Assembly: GCA_947302865.1 (NCBI GenBank)
Contig: CAMYWS010000015.1
Location: 1-14,384 of the forward strand
Source of the DNA: an uncultured Clostridia bacterium
GTDB taxonomy: Bacteria; Bacillota_A; Clostridia; Christensenellales; CAG-138
Direction: 5' to 3'
DNA: 14,384 nt
The notes under the pieces were generated by a model. It did not search any database. It worked only from the letters and a program-made list of their open reading frames with translations, and was not told the origin of the DNA. Below are positions 7,545-14,296 of this stretch, piece by piece; positions within the stretch are counted from its first letter, which is position 1, and every line of letters starts with the position of its first letter. Position numbers and translations under genes: made by a program.

Positions 7545-8565
7545 ACGAGATCCCCTCCTTGTTTTCCGCAAGCGCAAAGGTCATGCCGTCCTCCGCGATC
7601 TTTTTCACGATCAGTTCCCCGCTTGACGCCTTGACCGCCGCGCGTTCCGAAACGCAGTCCGTGCCCGTCGTTTCCTTCACAAACGCCGAGCCGGAAAATA
7701 TGCCCGGTACCGCGTTCAGTTCCTCCGCCGAATAGGTGACAAACGGTACGCCGAGCGATTTTGAAAGCGCCAGAAGTCCCGGTTCGTTCCGCTTTATGTC
7801 GATGCTTGCCATACAGAACAGCTCGCCCGTCGAAACGCCGGATGCTTCCAGATTCCGGCGGACGAACGCTTCCAGCGCGTCCCCGTCCTTGCCCTTTTTG
7901 CAGCCGACGCCGAGCGCAAAGCGCTGCGGGATCAGATGAAGCGTTCTCGGATACGACGCTTTCCGTTCGCGCGAGACGCACACGCCGAGCGTTGCTTCGC
8001 CGTTCGTCAGCCCCTTCGGAAGCGAGCCCGAAACGGGCAGGTCGGAGCAAAAGCCCACCGGCTCGCCCGCAAGCAGCGCAGCGGAGATCTCCTTTGCAAG
8101 CGCCATATCGGTGATTGCCAGGCGGTTTTTCGTCGCGAAGACGTCGACCGCAAACAGATTACTAAGGTCGGTCGCGGTGGTGATGACCGGCGTTGCGCCG
8201 AGCGCGCCGGCAAGCGTAATGGAAAGCGCGTTTGCCCCGCCGATGTGCCCGGACAGCAACGGGATCACGAACGTCCCCTTTTCGTCGACCGCCAGCACCG
8301 CGGGATCGGTCATCTTGCTCTTCACCCACGGCGCGATCGCGCGGACCGCAATACCCGCGGCGCACACGAACACAAGCGCGTCGGCGGCTTCGAACGCTTC
8401 CCTTGCCCATTCGGACGCGGAGACGGAAAGCGGTTCGTCGCCTTCTCCGCAAAACTTTTCGAGTGCAAACGTGCGGCAGGCATGCCCCTGCCCGACGAGC
8501 GCGTCGGCTGCGCGCCGCGCGGTTTTTTCGCCGCGCGCGGTATACGAAACGATCCGGACGTCCAT
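7537..8565 (-). CDS. cbiG: Cobalt-precorrin-5A hydrolase (CbiG)
   Basis: CbiG opens the delta-lactone of cobalt-precorrin-5A and releases the extruded two-carbon unit as acetaldehyde, a step specific to the oxygen-independent pathway. The 342-residue protein shows the family layout. The N-terminal domain has FVCAAGIAVRAIAPWV at about 66-81 and LLSGHIGGANALS at 103-115. A less conserved middle region spans about 130-205. The C-terminal CobE-like domain has LGVGCKKGKD at 218-227, CMASIDIKRNEPGLL at 251-265 and a SERAA segment near 306-310. The start is the ATG at 8565 with AAAGGAG 7 nt upstream; the longer reading from 8601 overlaps cbiF and adds unrelated residues. The 4-nt gap to cbiF is the only positive gap in the operon. 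Confidence 0.96.
   Translation of the reverse strand: MDVRIVSYTARGEKTARRAADALVGQGHACRTFALEKFCGEGDEPLSVSASEWAREAFEAADALVFVCAAGIAVRAIAPWVKSKMTDPAVLAVDEKGTFVIPLLSGHIGGANALSITLAGALGATPVITTATDLSNLFAVDVFATKNRLAITDMALAKEISAALLAGEPVGFCSDLPVSGSLPKGLTNGEATLGVCVSRERKASYPRTLHLIPQRFALGVGCKKGKDGDALEAFVRRNLEASGVSTGELFCMASIDIKRNEPGLLALSKSLGVPFVTYSAEELNAVPGIFSGSAFVKETTGTDCVSERAAVKASSGELIVKKIAEDGMTFALAENKEGISFA
7552..7560 (-). promoter_or_regulatory. Strong ribosome binding site supporting the TTG start of cbiH
   Basis: AAGGAGGGG on the minus strand lies inside the last codons of cbiG, 7 nt before the TTG at 7544. It decides this start over the upstream TTG at 7577. Confidence 0.8.
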
Positions 8566-8569
8566 CGGC

Positions 8570-9328
8570 TCACTCCTTTGCCGGGCGGAATTCCGTCGCA
8601 AAGGACGGGTTATAGAGCTCCGAGCGCGCGTAGTTGCTTTGTTTGACCGCGTCGCCTACGATGATGAGCGCGGTCTTTCGGATGCCGTTCTCCTGTGCGC
8701 ACTGCGCGAGCGTCGAGACCGTACAAAGGACCGCCTTTTCGTCCGGCCAGCTCGCCTTACAGACGATCGCGGCAGGCGTATCGGGACCGTATCCGCCCGC
8801 AAGCAGCTCCTCCTGCGTTTTTTCGAGAAGGCCCGTGCTTAAAAACAGCACCATCGTCGCCCGGTGCGCGGCGAACGCGCGGACGCTTTCGCGCTCCGGC
8901 ACGGGCGTTCTTCCCGCCATGCGCGTGATGACGACGCTTTGCGAGACGCCCGGCAGCGTATACTCCATATTGAGCGCCGCCGCCGCGCCGCAGAACGAGC
9001 TGACGCCGGGCGTATAGTCGTACGCGATGCCTTTTTTGTCGAGCGCGTCCATCTGCTCGCGGATCGCGCCGAACAGACACGGGTCGCCGGTGTGCAGACG
9101 AACGGTCATAAACCCCCGCTCCTCCGCTTCGTACATCACGGAAAGGACCTCCTCGAGCGTCATTTCCGCGCTGTTATACACCTTTGCACCCTCTTTTCTG
9201 CCGTCAAGCAGCTTCGGATTGACCAATGAACCCGCATAGATGATCACGTCGGCTTCCGACAAAAGCCGCTGTCCGCGTACCGTGATCAGATCCTCCGCGC
9301 CGCATCCTGCGCCCACAAAACGGATCAT
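8570..9328 (-). CDS. cbiF: Cobalt-precorrin-4 C11-methyltransferase (CbiF/CobM)
   Basis: This enzyme methylates C11 of cobalt-precorrin-4 using SAM, giving cobalt-precorrin-5A. The 252 residues match the usual length. Landmarks are IRFVGAGCGAEDLITVRG at 2-19, VIIYAGSLVNPKLL at 28-41, the SAM-site RLHTGDPCLFGAI at 77-89, YTPGVSSFCGAAAALN at 105-120 and the CbiF-typical ITRMAGRTPVPE at 134-145. The first motif reads GAGCG where GAGPG is usual (Cys9 in place of proline), and GDPCLFG replaces the more common GDPSLYG; neither obviously disables the fold. The start is the ATG at 9328, overlapping the cbiL stop as ATGA, with AAAGGAGG 4 nt upstream. The 102-codon extension available upstream is a shadow of cbiL. 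It is followed by cbiG after 4 nt. Confidence 0.97.
   Translation of the reverse strand: MIRFVGAGCGAEDLITVRGQRLLSEADVIIYAGSLVNPKLLDGRKEGAKVYNSAEMTLEEVLSVMYEAEERGFMTVRLHTGDPCLFGAIREQMDALDKKGIAYDYTPGVSSFCGAAAALNMEYTLPGVSQSVVITRMAGRTPVPERESVRAFAAHRATMVLFLSTGLLEKTQEELLAGGYGPDTPAAIVCKASWPDEKAVLCTVSTLAQCAQENGIRKTALIIVGDAVKQSNYARSELYNPSFATEFRPAKE
8573..8579 (-). promoter_or_regulatory. Ribosome binding site fixing the cbiG start
   Basis: AAAGGAG on the minus strand overlaps the last codons of cbiF and lies 7 nt before the ATG at 8565. It favours that start over the upstream in-frame codon at 8601. Confidence 0.7.
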
Positions 9329-10005
9329 ACTTCCTCCTTTACGATCGTGACCAGATAATAGCCCGCGTCCTTCGGGATCTCTCCCGCCGTCCGGTAAACC
9401 CGCTCGTTCTCCGTGCCGCAGTTTTCGACTGCCCGCGCGGACGTTCCGCTTTTCTCGATCGCGTCGAGCAGCGGATTGAGCTCGCCCTTCATAAAAATCT
9501 TCGTGCCGGGGTACGCAAGCGCGTTTCCGGCGTTGATGCTGCCCGGCAGGATATGCAGCTCCTCGCGGTCGGTGCACAGCGGCGCACGGAGTGCTGCCGC
9601 CGCCGCGCAGAACGAGGGTACGCCGGGAACCCACTCTGCCGCAAAGCCCCTTTTTTCCACCCGGTCCGCAAGATACGCAAACGTCGAATAGACCGACGGA
9701 TCGCCGAGCGTGACGAACACGACGGTTCTGTCGTCCCTGAGCTCTTCTGCAATCGCCGCCGCGCCCGTTTCATACGCCGCCTCGCGCAATGTCCTGTCGT
9801 GCGTCATCGGCATGTCGACGCAGAGGACCGGCTTGTCCTTTGCCTCCGGTACCGCGCCGCACGCGATCCGGTACGCAAAGCATTTTTCGGGATCGCGGTG
9901 CGGGATCGCAAGCACGTCGCAATCGCGAATGAGCCGCGCCGCCCTGATCGTCAGCAGTTCCGGGTCGCCCGGCCCCACGCCGACGCCGTAAACGATTCCG
10001 TTCAT
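9325..10005 (-). CDS. cbiL: Cobalt-factor II C20-methyltransferase (CbiL/CobI)
   Basis: CbiL adds a methyl group to C20 of cobalt-factor II, the first committed step after cobalt insertion in the anaerobic pathway. The 226-residue protein carries YGVGVGPGDPELLTIRA at 6-22, VTLGDPSVYSTF at 98-109, WVPGVPSFCAAAAAL at 125-139 and a GYYLVTIVK end strand. The conserved GPGDPELLT near the N-terminus and the TLGDPSVYST motif separate it from CbiF, CbiH and CbiE, which are also present. The ATG at 10005 overlaps the cbiD stop as ATGA and has GGAGG 7 nt upstream; the reading from 10023 adds only MGGGRY, encoded by the ribosome binding site. It overlaps cbiF in the same ATGA manner. Confidence 0.97.
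   Translation of the reverse strand: MNGIVYGVGVGPGDPELLTIRAARLIRDCDVLAIPHRDPEKCFAYRIACGAVPEAKDKPVLCVDMPMTHDRTLREAAYETGAAAIAEELRDDRTVVFVTLGDPSVYSTFAYLADRVEKRGFAAEWVPGVPSFCAAAAALRAPLCTDREELHILPGSINAGNALAYPGTKIFMKGELNPLLDAIEKSGTSARAVENCGTENERVYRTAGEIPKDAGYYLVTIVKEEV
9333..9340 (-). promoter_or_regulatory. Ribosome binding site fixing the cbiF start
   Basis: AAAGGAGG on the minus strand lies 4 nt before the ATG at 9328, inside the end of cbiL. It rules in the short form over the extended reading from 9634. Confidence 0.75.
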
Positions 10006-11141
10006 ATACCTTCCTCCGCCCAAAGCCCCGCAGGCACGTTCTGAAACAGTTCACGGTTTCCCGCGGTAAAGACGATCACGCCGATTTTAAGCTTCGGAAA
10101 CCGCGTCGCGAGCGCCGCGTCGATACGCGTTTTCAGCGCGTCCATTGTGCCGGAAAGCATCCCCTTTTCTTCGAGGATGCGCAGCATTTCGTCGGTCGTA
10201 ACGCAGTCGAACATCTCCTGCGCCGTCGCTTCGTCCGCGCCCGCCGTCCTTGCCGCCGCCGCGATGAGCTCCGCGCGGCGGTCGCCGTACTTTGAGTGCG
10301 TGTTGAAGATCGCGCCGGAAAGCTTGACGAGTTTTCCGATATGTCCCGCAAGCAGGACCTCGGAAAAGCCCGTATCCTCAGCGTTTTTCAGCGCGTCGCC
10401 GATAAAGTTCGAGCATTTCACGACCCGCTCGTCTGCGATTCCGTATGCGGTTTTCAGAAAGTCCGCGCCGTAGTTGCCGGGGGTCAGGATAAGCCGCGTG
10501 TCGCCGAGCGCCTTCCTCTGCCGGATCTCCAGCGCGATGCTGTCAATGAGCGCATCCTCGCTCATCGGTTCCACGACGCCGCTTGTGCCGAGGATCGAGA
10601 TCCCGCCCACGATGCCGAGCCGCGGATTGAACGTCTTTTCCGCCAGCGCCACGCCCTCCGGGATCGAGATCACGACCGAAAGCCCGCCCGCGTTTTCGTA
10701 TTCGTCCGAAACCGCTTCCACCGCCTGCCGGATCATTTCGCGCGGGACGGGATTGATCGCCGCTTCGCCGATCGCCTGCTTGAGCCCCGGCTTTGTGACC
10801 CGTCCGACGCCCTCGCCGCCGTCGATCGAAATGCTCGGCTCTTTTGCATACGCGACCCTTGCGTACACCAGCACGCCGTTCGTCACGTCCGGATCGTCGC
10901 CGGAATCCTTTCGGATCGCGCAGGAGGCAAAGCTGTCCGTTTTTACGGGCTCCAGTACGGGAAGGTTCAAATCAATGCCCTTCGGCGTAAGGATCGGAAC
11001 CGTCTTCGGCGCCGTGCCGGAAAGAAGCAGGATCGCCGCCGCCTTTGCCGCCGCCGCCGCGCAGGTGCCGGTCGTAAAGCCGAAGCGCAGGCGCTTGCCG
11101 TCCTTTTCAATGTAATGCTGTTCGATGCCGGTCTCAGCCAT
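10002..11141 (-). CDS. cbiD: Cobalt-precorrin-5B C1-methyltransferase (CbiD)
   Basis: CbiD methylates C1 of cobalt-precorrin-5B, a step specific to the oxygen-independent route. The 379-residue length is normal. The N-terminal signature GFTTGTCAAAAAKA (21-34) is diagnostic, followed by PILTPKG around 49-55 and ISIDGGEGVGRVTKPGL near 112-128. NPVPREMI, GGISILGTSGVVEPMS and LAGHIGKLVKL follow further on. CbiD is unrelated to the tetrapyrrole methylase fold of the other methyltransferases. The ATG at 11141 has GGAGG 6 nt upstream and overlaps the preceding gene by 8 nt. The stop overlaps cbiL as ATGA. No anomalies were seen. Confidence 0.97.
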   Translation of the reverse strand: MAETGIEQHYIEKDGKRLRFGFTTGTCAAAAAKAAAILLLSGTAPKTVPILTPKGIDLNLPVLEPVKTDSFASCAIRKDSGDDPDVTNGVLVYARVAYAKEPSISIDGGEGVGRVTKPGLKQAIGEAAINPVPREMIRQAVEAVSDEYENAGGLSVVISIPEGVALAEKTFNPRLGIVGGISILGTSGVVEPMSEDALIDSIALEIRQRKALGDTRLILTPGNYGADFLKTAYGIADERVVKCSNFIGDALKNAEDTGFSEVLLAGHIGKLVKLSGAIFNTHSKYGDRRAELIAAAARTAGADEATAQEMFDCVTTDEMLRILEEKGMLSGTMDALKTRIDAALATRFPKLKIGVIVFTAGNRELFQNVPAGLWAEEGI

Positions 11142-12183
11142 GCAGCACCTCCGCGATCGCCGCAATCAGCACCGCGTTTTCCGCGTGCGTCCGCACCGCG
11201 ATGCGCACGTCACCCTTCTGTAATCCGCGGTAGTTTTCGCAGTCGCGCACCAGAATGCCCTTTTTGAGCAAGCCGTCATACAGCATCGGCACGCCCGAAA
11301 GCAGCAGATAATTCGCGTCGCCGGGCAGAACGGATACGCCGAGCGCTTTGAGTTCTTTCAAAAGATACGCCTTTTCCGTTTGAAACAGCGCGCGTGCCTT
11401 CTCCGCCCAGTCCGGGCAGTCGAGCGCGGCAAGCCCCGCCGCTTGCGCGACCGTCGACACGTTCCACGGCTGTACGGCTTCGGACATTCCGAAAAGCAGA
11501 TCGCGGTTTTTCGAGATCGCGTAGCCGAGCCGCACGCCCGCCATACCGTAGGTCTTCGTGAACGCGCGTAAAACCAGCGCGCGGTCGCCGTCTTTGAGCT
11601 GCCCGATCAGCGAAAACGCCTTATCCGCGTCGCAGAGATCCTGAAAGCATTCGTCGAGAAACAGCCATGTTTGGGTCTTTCGGCAACGGTCGAGGATCGA
11701 GAGAAGCAATTCTTTGTCGATGCATCGCCCGGTCGGGTTGTTCGGCGAGCAGAGCATGAGAACGTCCGTGCTGTCCGTGATCGCGTCGAGAATATCGTTT
11801 GTCAGCGCAAATCCGTTTTCACGCAGAAGCGGATGGAAGATCGGCTCCGTTCCCGCCGCAAAGAACGCCGTTTCATACTCCGAAAACGACGGCACGGGCA
11901 GAAGCGCGGTCTTCGGGCGAAGCGCCGCCGCAAACGAAAAGATCAGCTCCGCCGCGCCGCTGCCGCAAAGGATCGCGTCGGCATTAACGCCGTGCAGCGC
12001 GGAAAGCTTTTCCCGAAGCGCCGTGCAGTACGGATCGGGGTAGCAAAAAACCGCGTCCGCCGAACGGCGGATCGCCGCTTTGACCTTCTCCGGTGTGCCG
12101 TATGGGTTCACATTCGCGGAAAAATCGAGCGTCACCGGGTTTTTGTAGACGTCACCGCCGTGCGCGTAGCTGCTGAATTTCAT
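11134..12183 (-). CDS. cobD: CobD-like threonine-phosphate decarboxylase (PLP aminotransferase fold)
   Basis: This is a fold-type I PLP enzyme of 349 residues in the HisC/CobC/CobD group. The likely reaction is decarboxylation of L-threonine-O-3-phosphate to (R)-1-amino-2-propanol phosphate, the linker used by CbiB, whose gene lies immediately upstream. Features are the N-terminal YAHGGDVY at 6-13 (typical of CobD-type), LDFSANVNPYG at 19-29, CSPNNPTG at 145-152, LDECF at 176-180, the PLP lysine Lys210 in AFTKTYGMAGVRLGY, and substrate-carboxylate arginines Arg218 and Arg331. Histidinol-phosphate aminotransferase is the main alternative on sequence alone; the cob context and HGGDVY motif make CobD much likelier. 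The ATG at 12183 overlaps the cbiB stop as ATGA, with GGAGGG 8 nt upstream. The longer frame to 12450 is a shadow of cbiB. Confidence 0.92.
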   Translation of the reverse strand: MKFSSYAHGGDVYKNPVTLDFSANVNPYGTPEKVKAAIRRSADAVFCYPDPYCTALREKLSALHGVNADAILCGSGAAELIFSFAAALRPKTALLPVPSFSEYETAFFAAGTEPIFHPLLRENGFALTNDILDAITDSTDVLMLCSPNNPTGRCIDKELLLSILDRCRKTQTWLFLDECFQDLCDADKAFSLIGQLKDGDRALVLRAFTKTYGMAGVRLGYAISKNRDLLFGMSEAVQPWNVSTVAQAAGLAALDCPDWAEKARALFQTEKAYLLKELKALGVSVLPGDANYLLLSGVPMLYDGLLKKGILVRDCENYRGLQKGDVRIAVRTHAENAVLIAAIAEVLHG

Positions 12184-13169
12184 AGCCCGAGCCCTCCGAA
12201 AAAAGCAAGCGGCATAAGGATCGCCTCTGACAGAACAAGCAAAAGGATGCTTGCCCCGTACATCAGCGCGCAGGTTTTTTTGACGTCGCCGCGTTCGATG
12301 GTACGATCCGGATCGCCGATGACGGGTTTTTCGACAATCTTGCCGAAGTAGCTTGCAGGACCCGCAAGCGCAATGTGCAGCGCGCCCGCCGCGACCGATT
12401 CGGTCTCGGCGGAGTTCGGGCTTGCATGCTTTCTTCTGTCGCGTTTCCACACGCGGAACGCGTTTCTGCCGTCCAGTTTACAAAGCGGCGAGACCGCGAT
12501 CATGGCAAGCGCGGAAAGCCGCGACGGGATGAAGTTTGCCGCGTCGTCGAGCTTTGCCGCAGCGCGTCCGAAGAAGAGATAACGGTCGTTTTTGTAGCCG
12601 ACCATGGAATCCATCGTGTTGACCGCCTTATAGAAGAAGCCGCCGACCGCGCCGAACAGGAGCATATAAAGCATCGGCGCGATCACGCCGTCCGAGGTGT
12701 TTTCGGCAACGGTTTCGACGGCAGCTTTCAGCACCTGCTCCTCCGAAAGTCGCTCGGTATCGCGCCCGACGAGCATGGATACCTGCCTGCGTCCGGCTTC
12801 GAGTCCCTCCGTTTTAAGCGCTTTGACCACCTTCTCCGCTTCCTTTTGCAGGCATCTTGCCGCAAAGCACTGCCAGCACATGACAGAACTTGCCGCAAAA
12901 TATGCCCACGGAGAGAGCTTCCAAAGCCCGAACAGGATCCCGAAGGCAACGCTTGCGGAAACGATCGGAACAAGGATCGCCATGACCGTTCCCGCGGCAA
13001 GTTCGCCGCGGTCGGTCTTCGGAAACGCTTTGCGAAGCGTCTTTTCGGACAGTGAAATGAGCTTGCCGATCAGAACCACGGGGTGCGGCAGTTTTGCCGG
13101 ATCGCCGAGCACGCAGTCGATCAGAAAGCCGAGAAGGACGGATAATAATGTGTATTGCCAAAGGGTCAC
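12180..13169 (-). CDS. cbiB: Adenosylcobinamide-phosphate synthase (CbiB/CobD family), membrane protein
   Basis: This enzyme joins adenosylcobyric acid to aminopropanol phosphate, giving adenosylcobinamide phosphate at the cytoplasmic membrane. The 329-residue length is typical. Conserved segments are VLGDPAKLPHPVVLIGKLI at 20-38, VETVAENTSDGVIAPM at 151-166, AVNTMDSMVGYKNDRY at 182-197, and LDDAANFIPSRLSAL at 207-221. Hydrophobic segments lie near residues 4-20, 60-83, 85-103, 163-180, 218-230 and the C-terminal 303-325. The start is GTG at 13169, overlapping the ABC gene stop as GTGA, with AGGGGG 7 nt upstream; it is one of two non-ATG starts in the operon. It lies directly upstream of cobD, which makes its linker substrate. 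Some genomes use the name CobD for this family. Confidence 0.96.
   Translation of the reverse strand: MTLWQYTLLSVLLGFLIDCVLGDPAKLPHPVVLIGKLISLSEKTLRKAFPKTDRGELAAGTVMAILVPIVSASVAFGILFGLWKLSPWAYFAASSVMCWQCFAARCLQKEAEKVVKALKTEGLEAGRRQVSMLVGRDTERLSEEQVLKAAVETVAENTSDGVIAPMLYMLLFGAVGGFFYKAVNTMDSMVGYKNDRYLFFGRAAAKLDDAANFIPSRLSALAMIAVSPLCKLDGRNAFRVWKRDRRKHASPNSAETESVAAGALHIALAGPASYFGKIVEKPVIGDPDRTIERGDVKKTCALMYGASILLLVLSEAILMPLAFFGGLGL
12192..12197 (-). promoter_or_regulatory. Ribosome binding site fixing the cobD start
   Basis: GGAGGG on the minus strand lies 8 nt before the ATG at 12183. It supports that start over the 89-codon extension running into cbiB. Confidence 0.6.
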
Positions 13170-14296
13170 GGTTCGACCCCCTTTGTAAGTGCGTCGAGAT
13201 CGACGAGCAGTCCCGCCGCCTTTGCCGCTTCGTATAATCTTCGGTTTGCCGCGTTCGTTTCGCCGAAGGCGCGCACGGTCGAAACGACTCTGCCGATCGA
13301 GAGCATGCGGGCTTCGGCGTTCGCTGCGGTGCGTTCATCCGCCGCCGCAAACGCGGGAATTGCGAAAAGCTCCGCCGCCAATGCTTTCGCGACCGGATAA
13401 TCAAGATCGCTTTCGGGCAGGATGCCCGCCGCGAACGGCATACCCGCCCGCTGCAGCGCGCGGTACGCGGCAATGCCGCTGCCGCCGCCGCCGATCACGA
13501 AGACCTTCGGTTCGCCGGAAACGGCGGGAAGCTCTACGCTGCCGAACAGCGCGTTGAAGCTGCCGGTTTTCATGCCGTACAGCGCGGAGATACAGTCATC
13601 GCGGAAGATCTCCTCCGGCGTGCCGCACCGGTCGATGCGGCCTTCCGCCACGCACACCACGCGGTCCGAGATCTTTTCCGCAAGGTCAAGCTCGTGCAGC
13701 GACACGATGACCGCGACGTTCTCGTTGCGTACCATGGATTTCAGAATGTCCAGAAGTTCCAGCTTGTGCTTTACGTCGAGGAACGACGTCGGTTCGTCGA
13801 GCACAATGACCTCCGGCTGTTGTGAGATCGCCCGCGCAAGCAGGATGCGCTGCCGCTGTCCGTCCGAGATGCGGTTGAACGGTCGCTCCGCAAAATCCTC
13901 CGCGTGCACCGTCCGGATCGCCGCGTCGACGATCGCGCGGTCCTCCTTTGTGAGAATGCCGAGCCGTCCGGTATACGGATAGCGTCCGGTCGCCGCGACG
14001 TCCCAACAGCTCATGAGTTCGCCGCGAATGCGTTCGGTCATGACGATCGCAAGCTTTTTGGCGATGTCGCGTTCTCTGAGTTCCGCCATGTCGCGTCCGT
14101 CGAGCACGACGGTCCCGGCAATCAGCCGGAGTTCCTTGATGATGCTTTTCAGGATCGTGGACTTGCCCGAGCCGTTCGGTCCGATCAGCGTCAGAATTTC
14201 GCCGCGGCGCACGCCGATCTCAATGTTCTCGATCAGCGGCTTGCCGTCATAGCCGACGGTCATACGTTCCGCGGAAATGTAATACGTGGCGTTCAT
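13166..14296 (-). CDS. FecE/BtuD-type ABC transporter ATPase with extra C-terminal domain
   Basis: Residues about 7-250 form an ABC ATPase of the iron-siderophore/cobalamin uptake class. They carry Walker A GPNGSGKST at 39-47, signature ISDGQRQR at 143-150, Walker B VIVLDEP at 163-169, the D-loop FLD at 172-174 and the H-loop His201 in SLHE. The usual Q-loop glutamine is not evident; the region reads IVMTERI at 84-90. Residues about 262-376 are an additional domain not found in standard BtuD or FecE. It begins with KVFVIGGGGSGIAAYRAL and includes LPESDLDYPVAKAL and a FGETNAANRRLYEAAKAAG helix. I recall similar extensions on some clostridial FecE-type ATPases but know no function for them. The ATG overlaps the permease stop as ATGA with GGAGG 7 nt upstream. 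Corrinoid uptake is the likely role given the operon; haem or siderophore cannot be excluded by sequence. Confidence 0.9.
   Translation of the reverse strand: MNATYYISAERMTVGYDGKPLIENIEIGVRRGEILTLIGPNGSGKSTILKSIIKELRLIAGTVVLDGRDMAELRERDIAKKLAIVMTERIRGELMSCWDVAATGRYPYTGRLGILTKEDRAIVDAAIRTVHAEDFAERPFNRISDGQRQRILLARAISQQPEVIVLDEPTSFLDVKHKLELLDILKSMVRNENVAVIVSLHELDLAEKISDRVVCVAEGRIDRCGTPEEIFRDDCISALYGMKTGSFNALFGSVELPAVSGEPKVFVIGGGGSGIAAYRALQRAGMPFAAGILPESDLDYPVAKALAAELFAIPAFAAADERTAANAEARMLSIGRVVSTVRAFGETNAANRRLYEAAKAAGLLVDLDALTKGVEP

Noticed and set aside
9329..9634. 102-codon N-terminal extension of cbiF
   Set aside because: It overlaps cbiL in another frame and has basic shadow composition. 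AAAGGAGG 4 nt before the ATG at 9328 marks the true start.
10296..11267. Long plus-strand open frame (323 codons) antisense to cbiD
   Set aside because: It is arginine-, aspartate- and histidine-rich with no recognisable motif. It lies exactly opposite a confidently identified gene, and open antisense frames are expected at this GC content.
12184..12450. 89-codon N-terminal extension of the cobD-like gene
   Set aside because: It is antisense-like basic sequence lying within cbiB. The typical CobD N-terminus (YAHGGDVY) begins just after the ATG at 12183, which has its own ribosome binding site.
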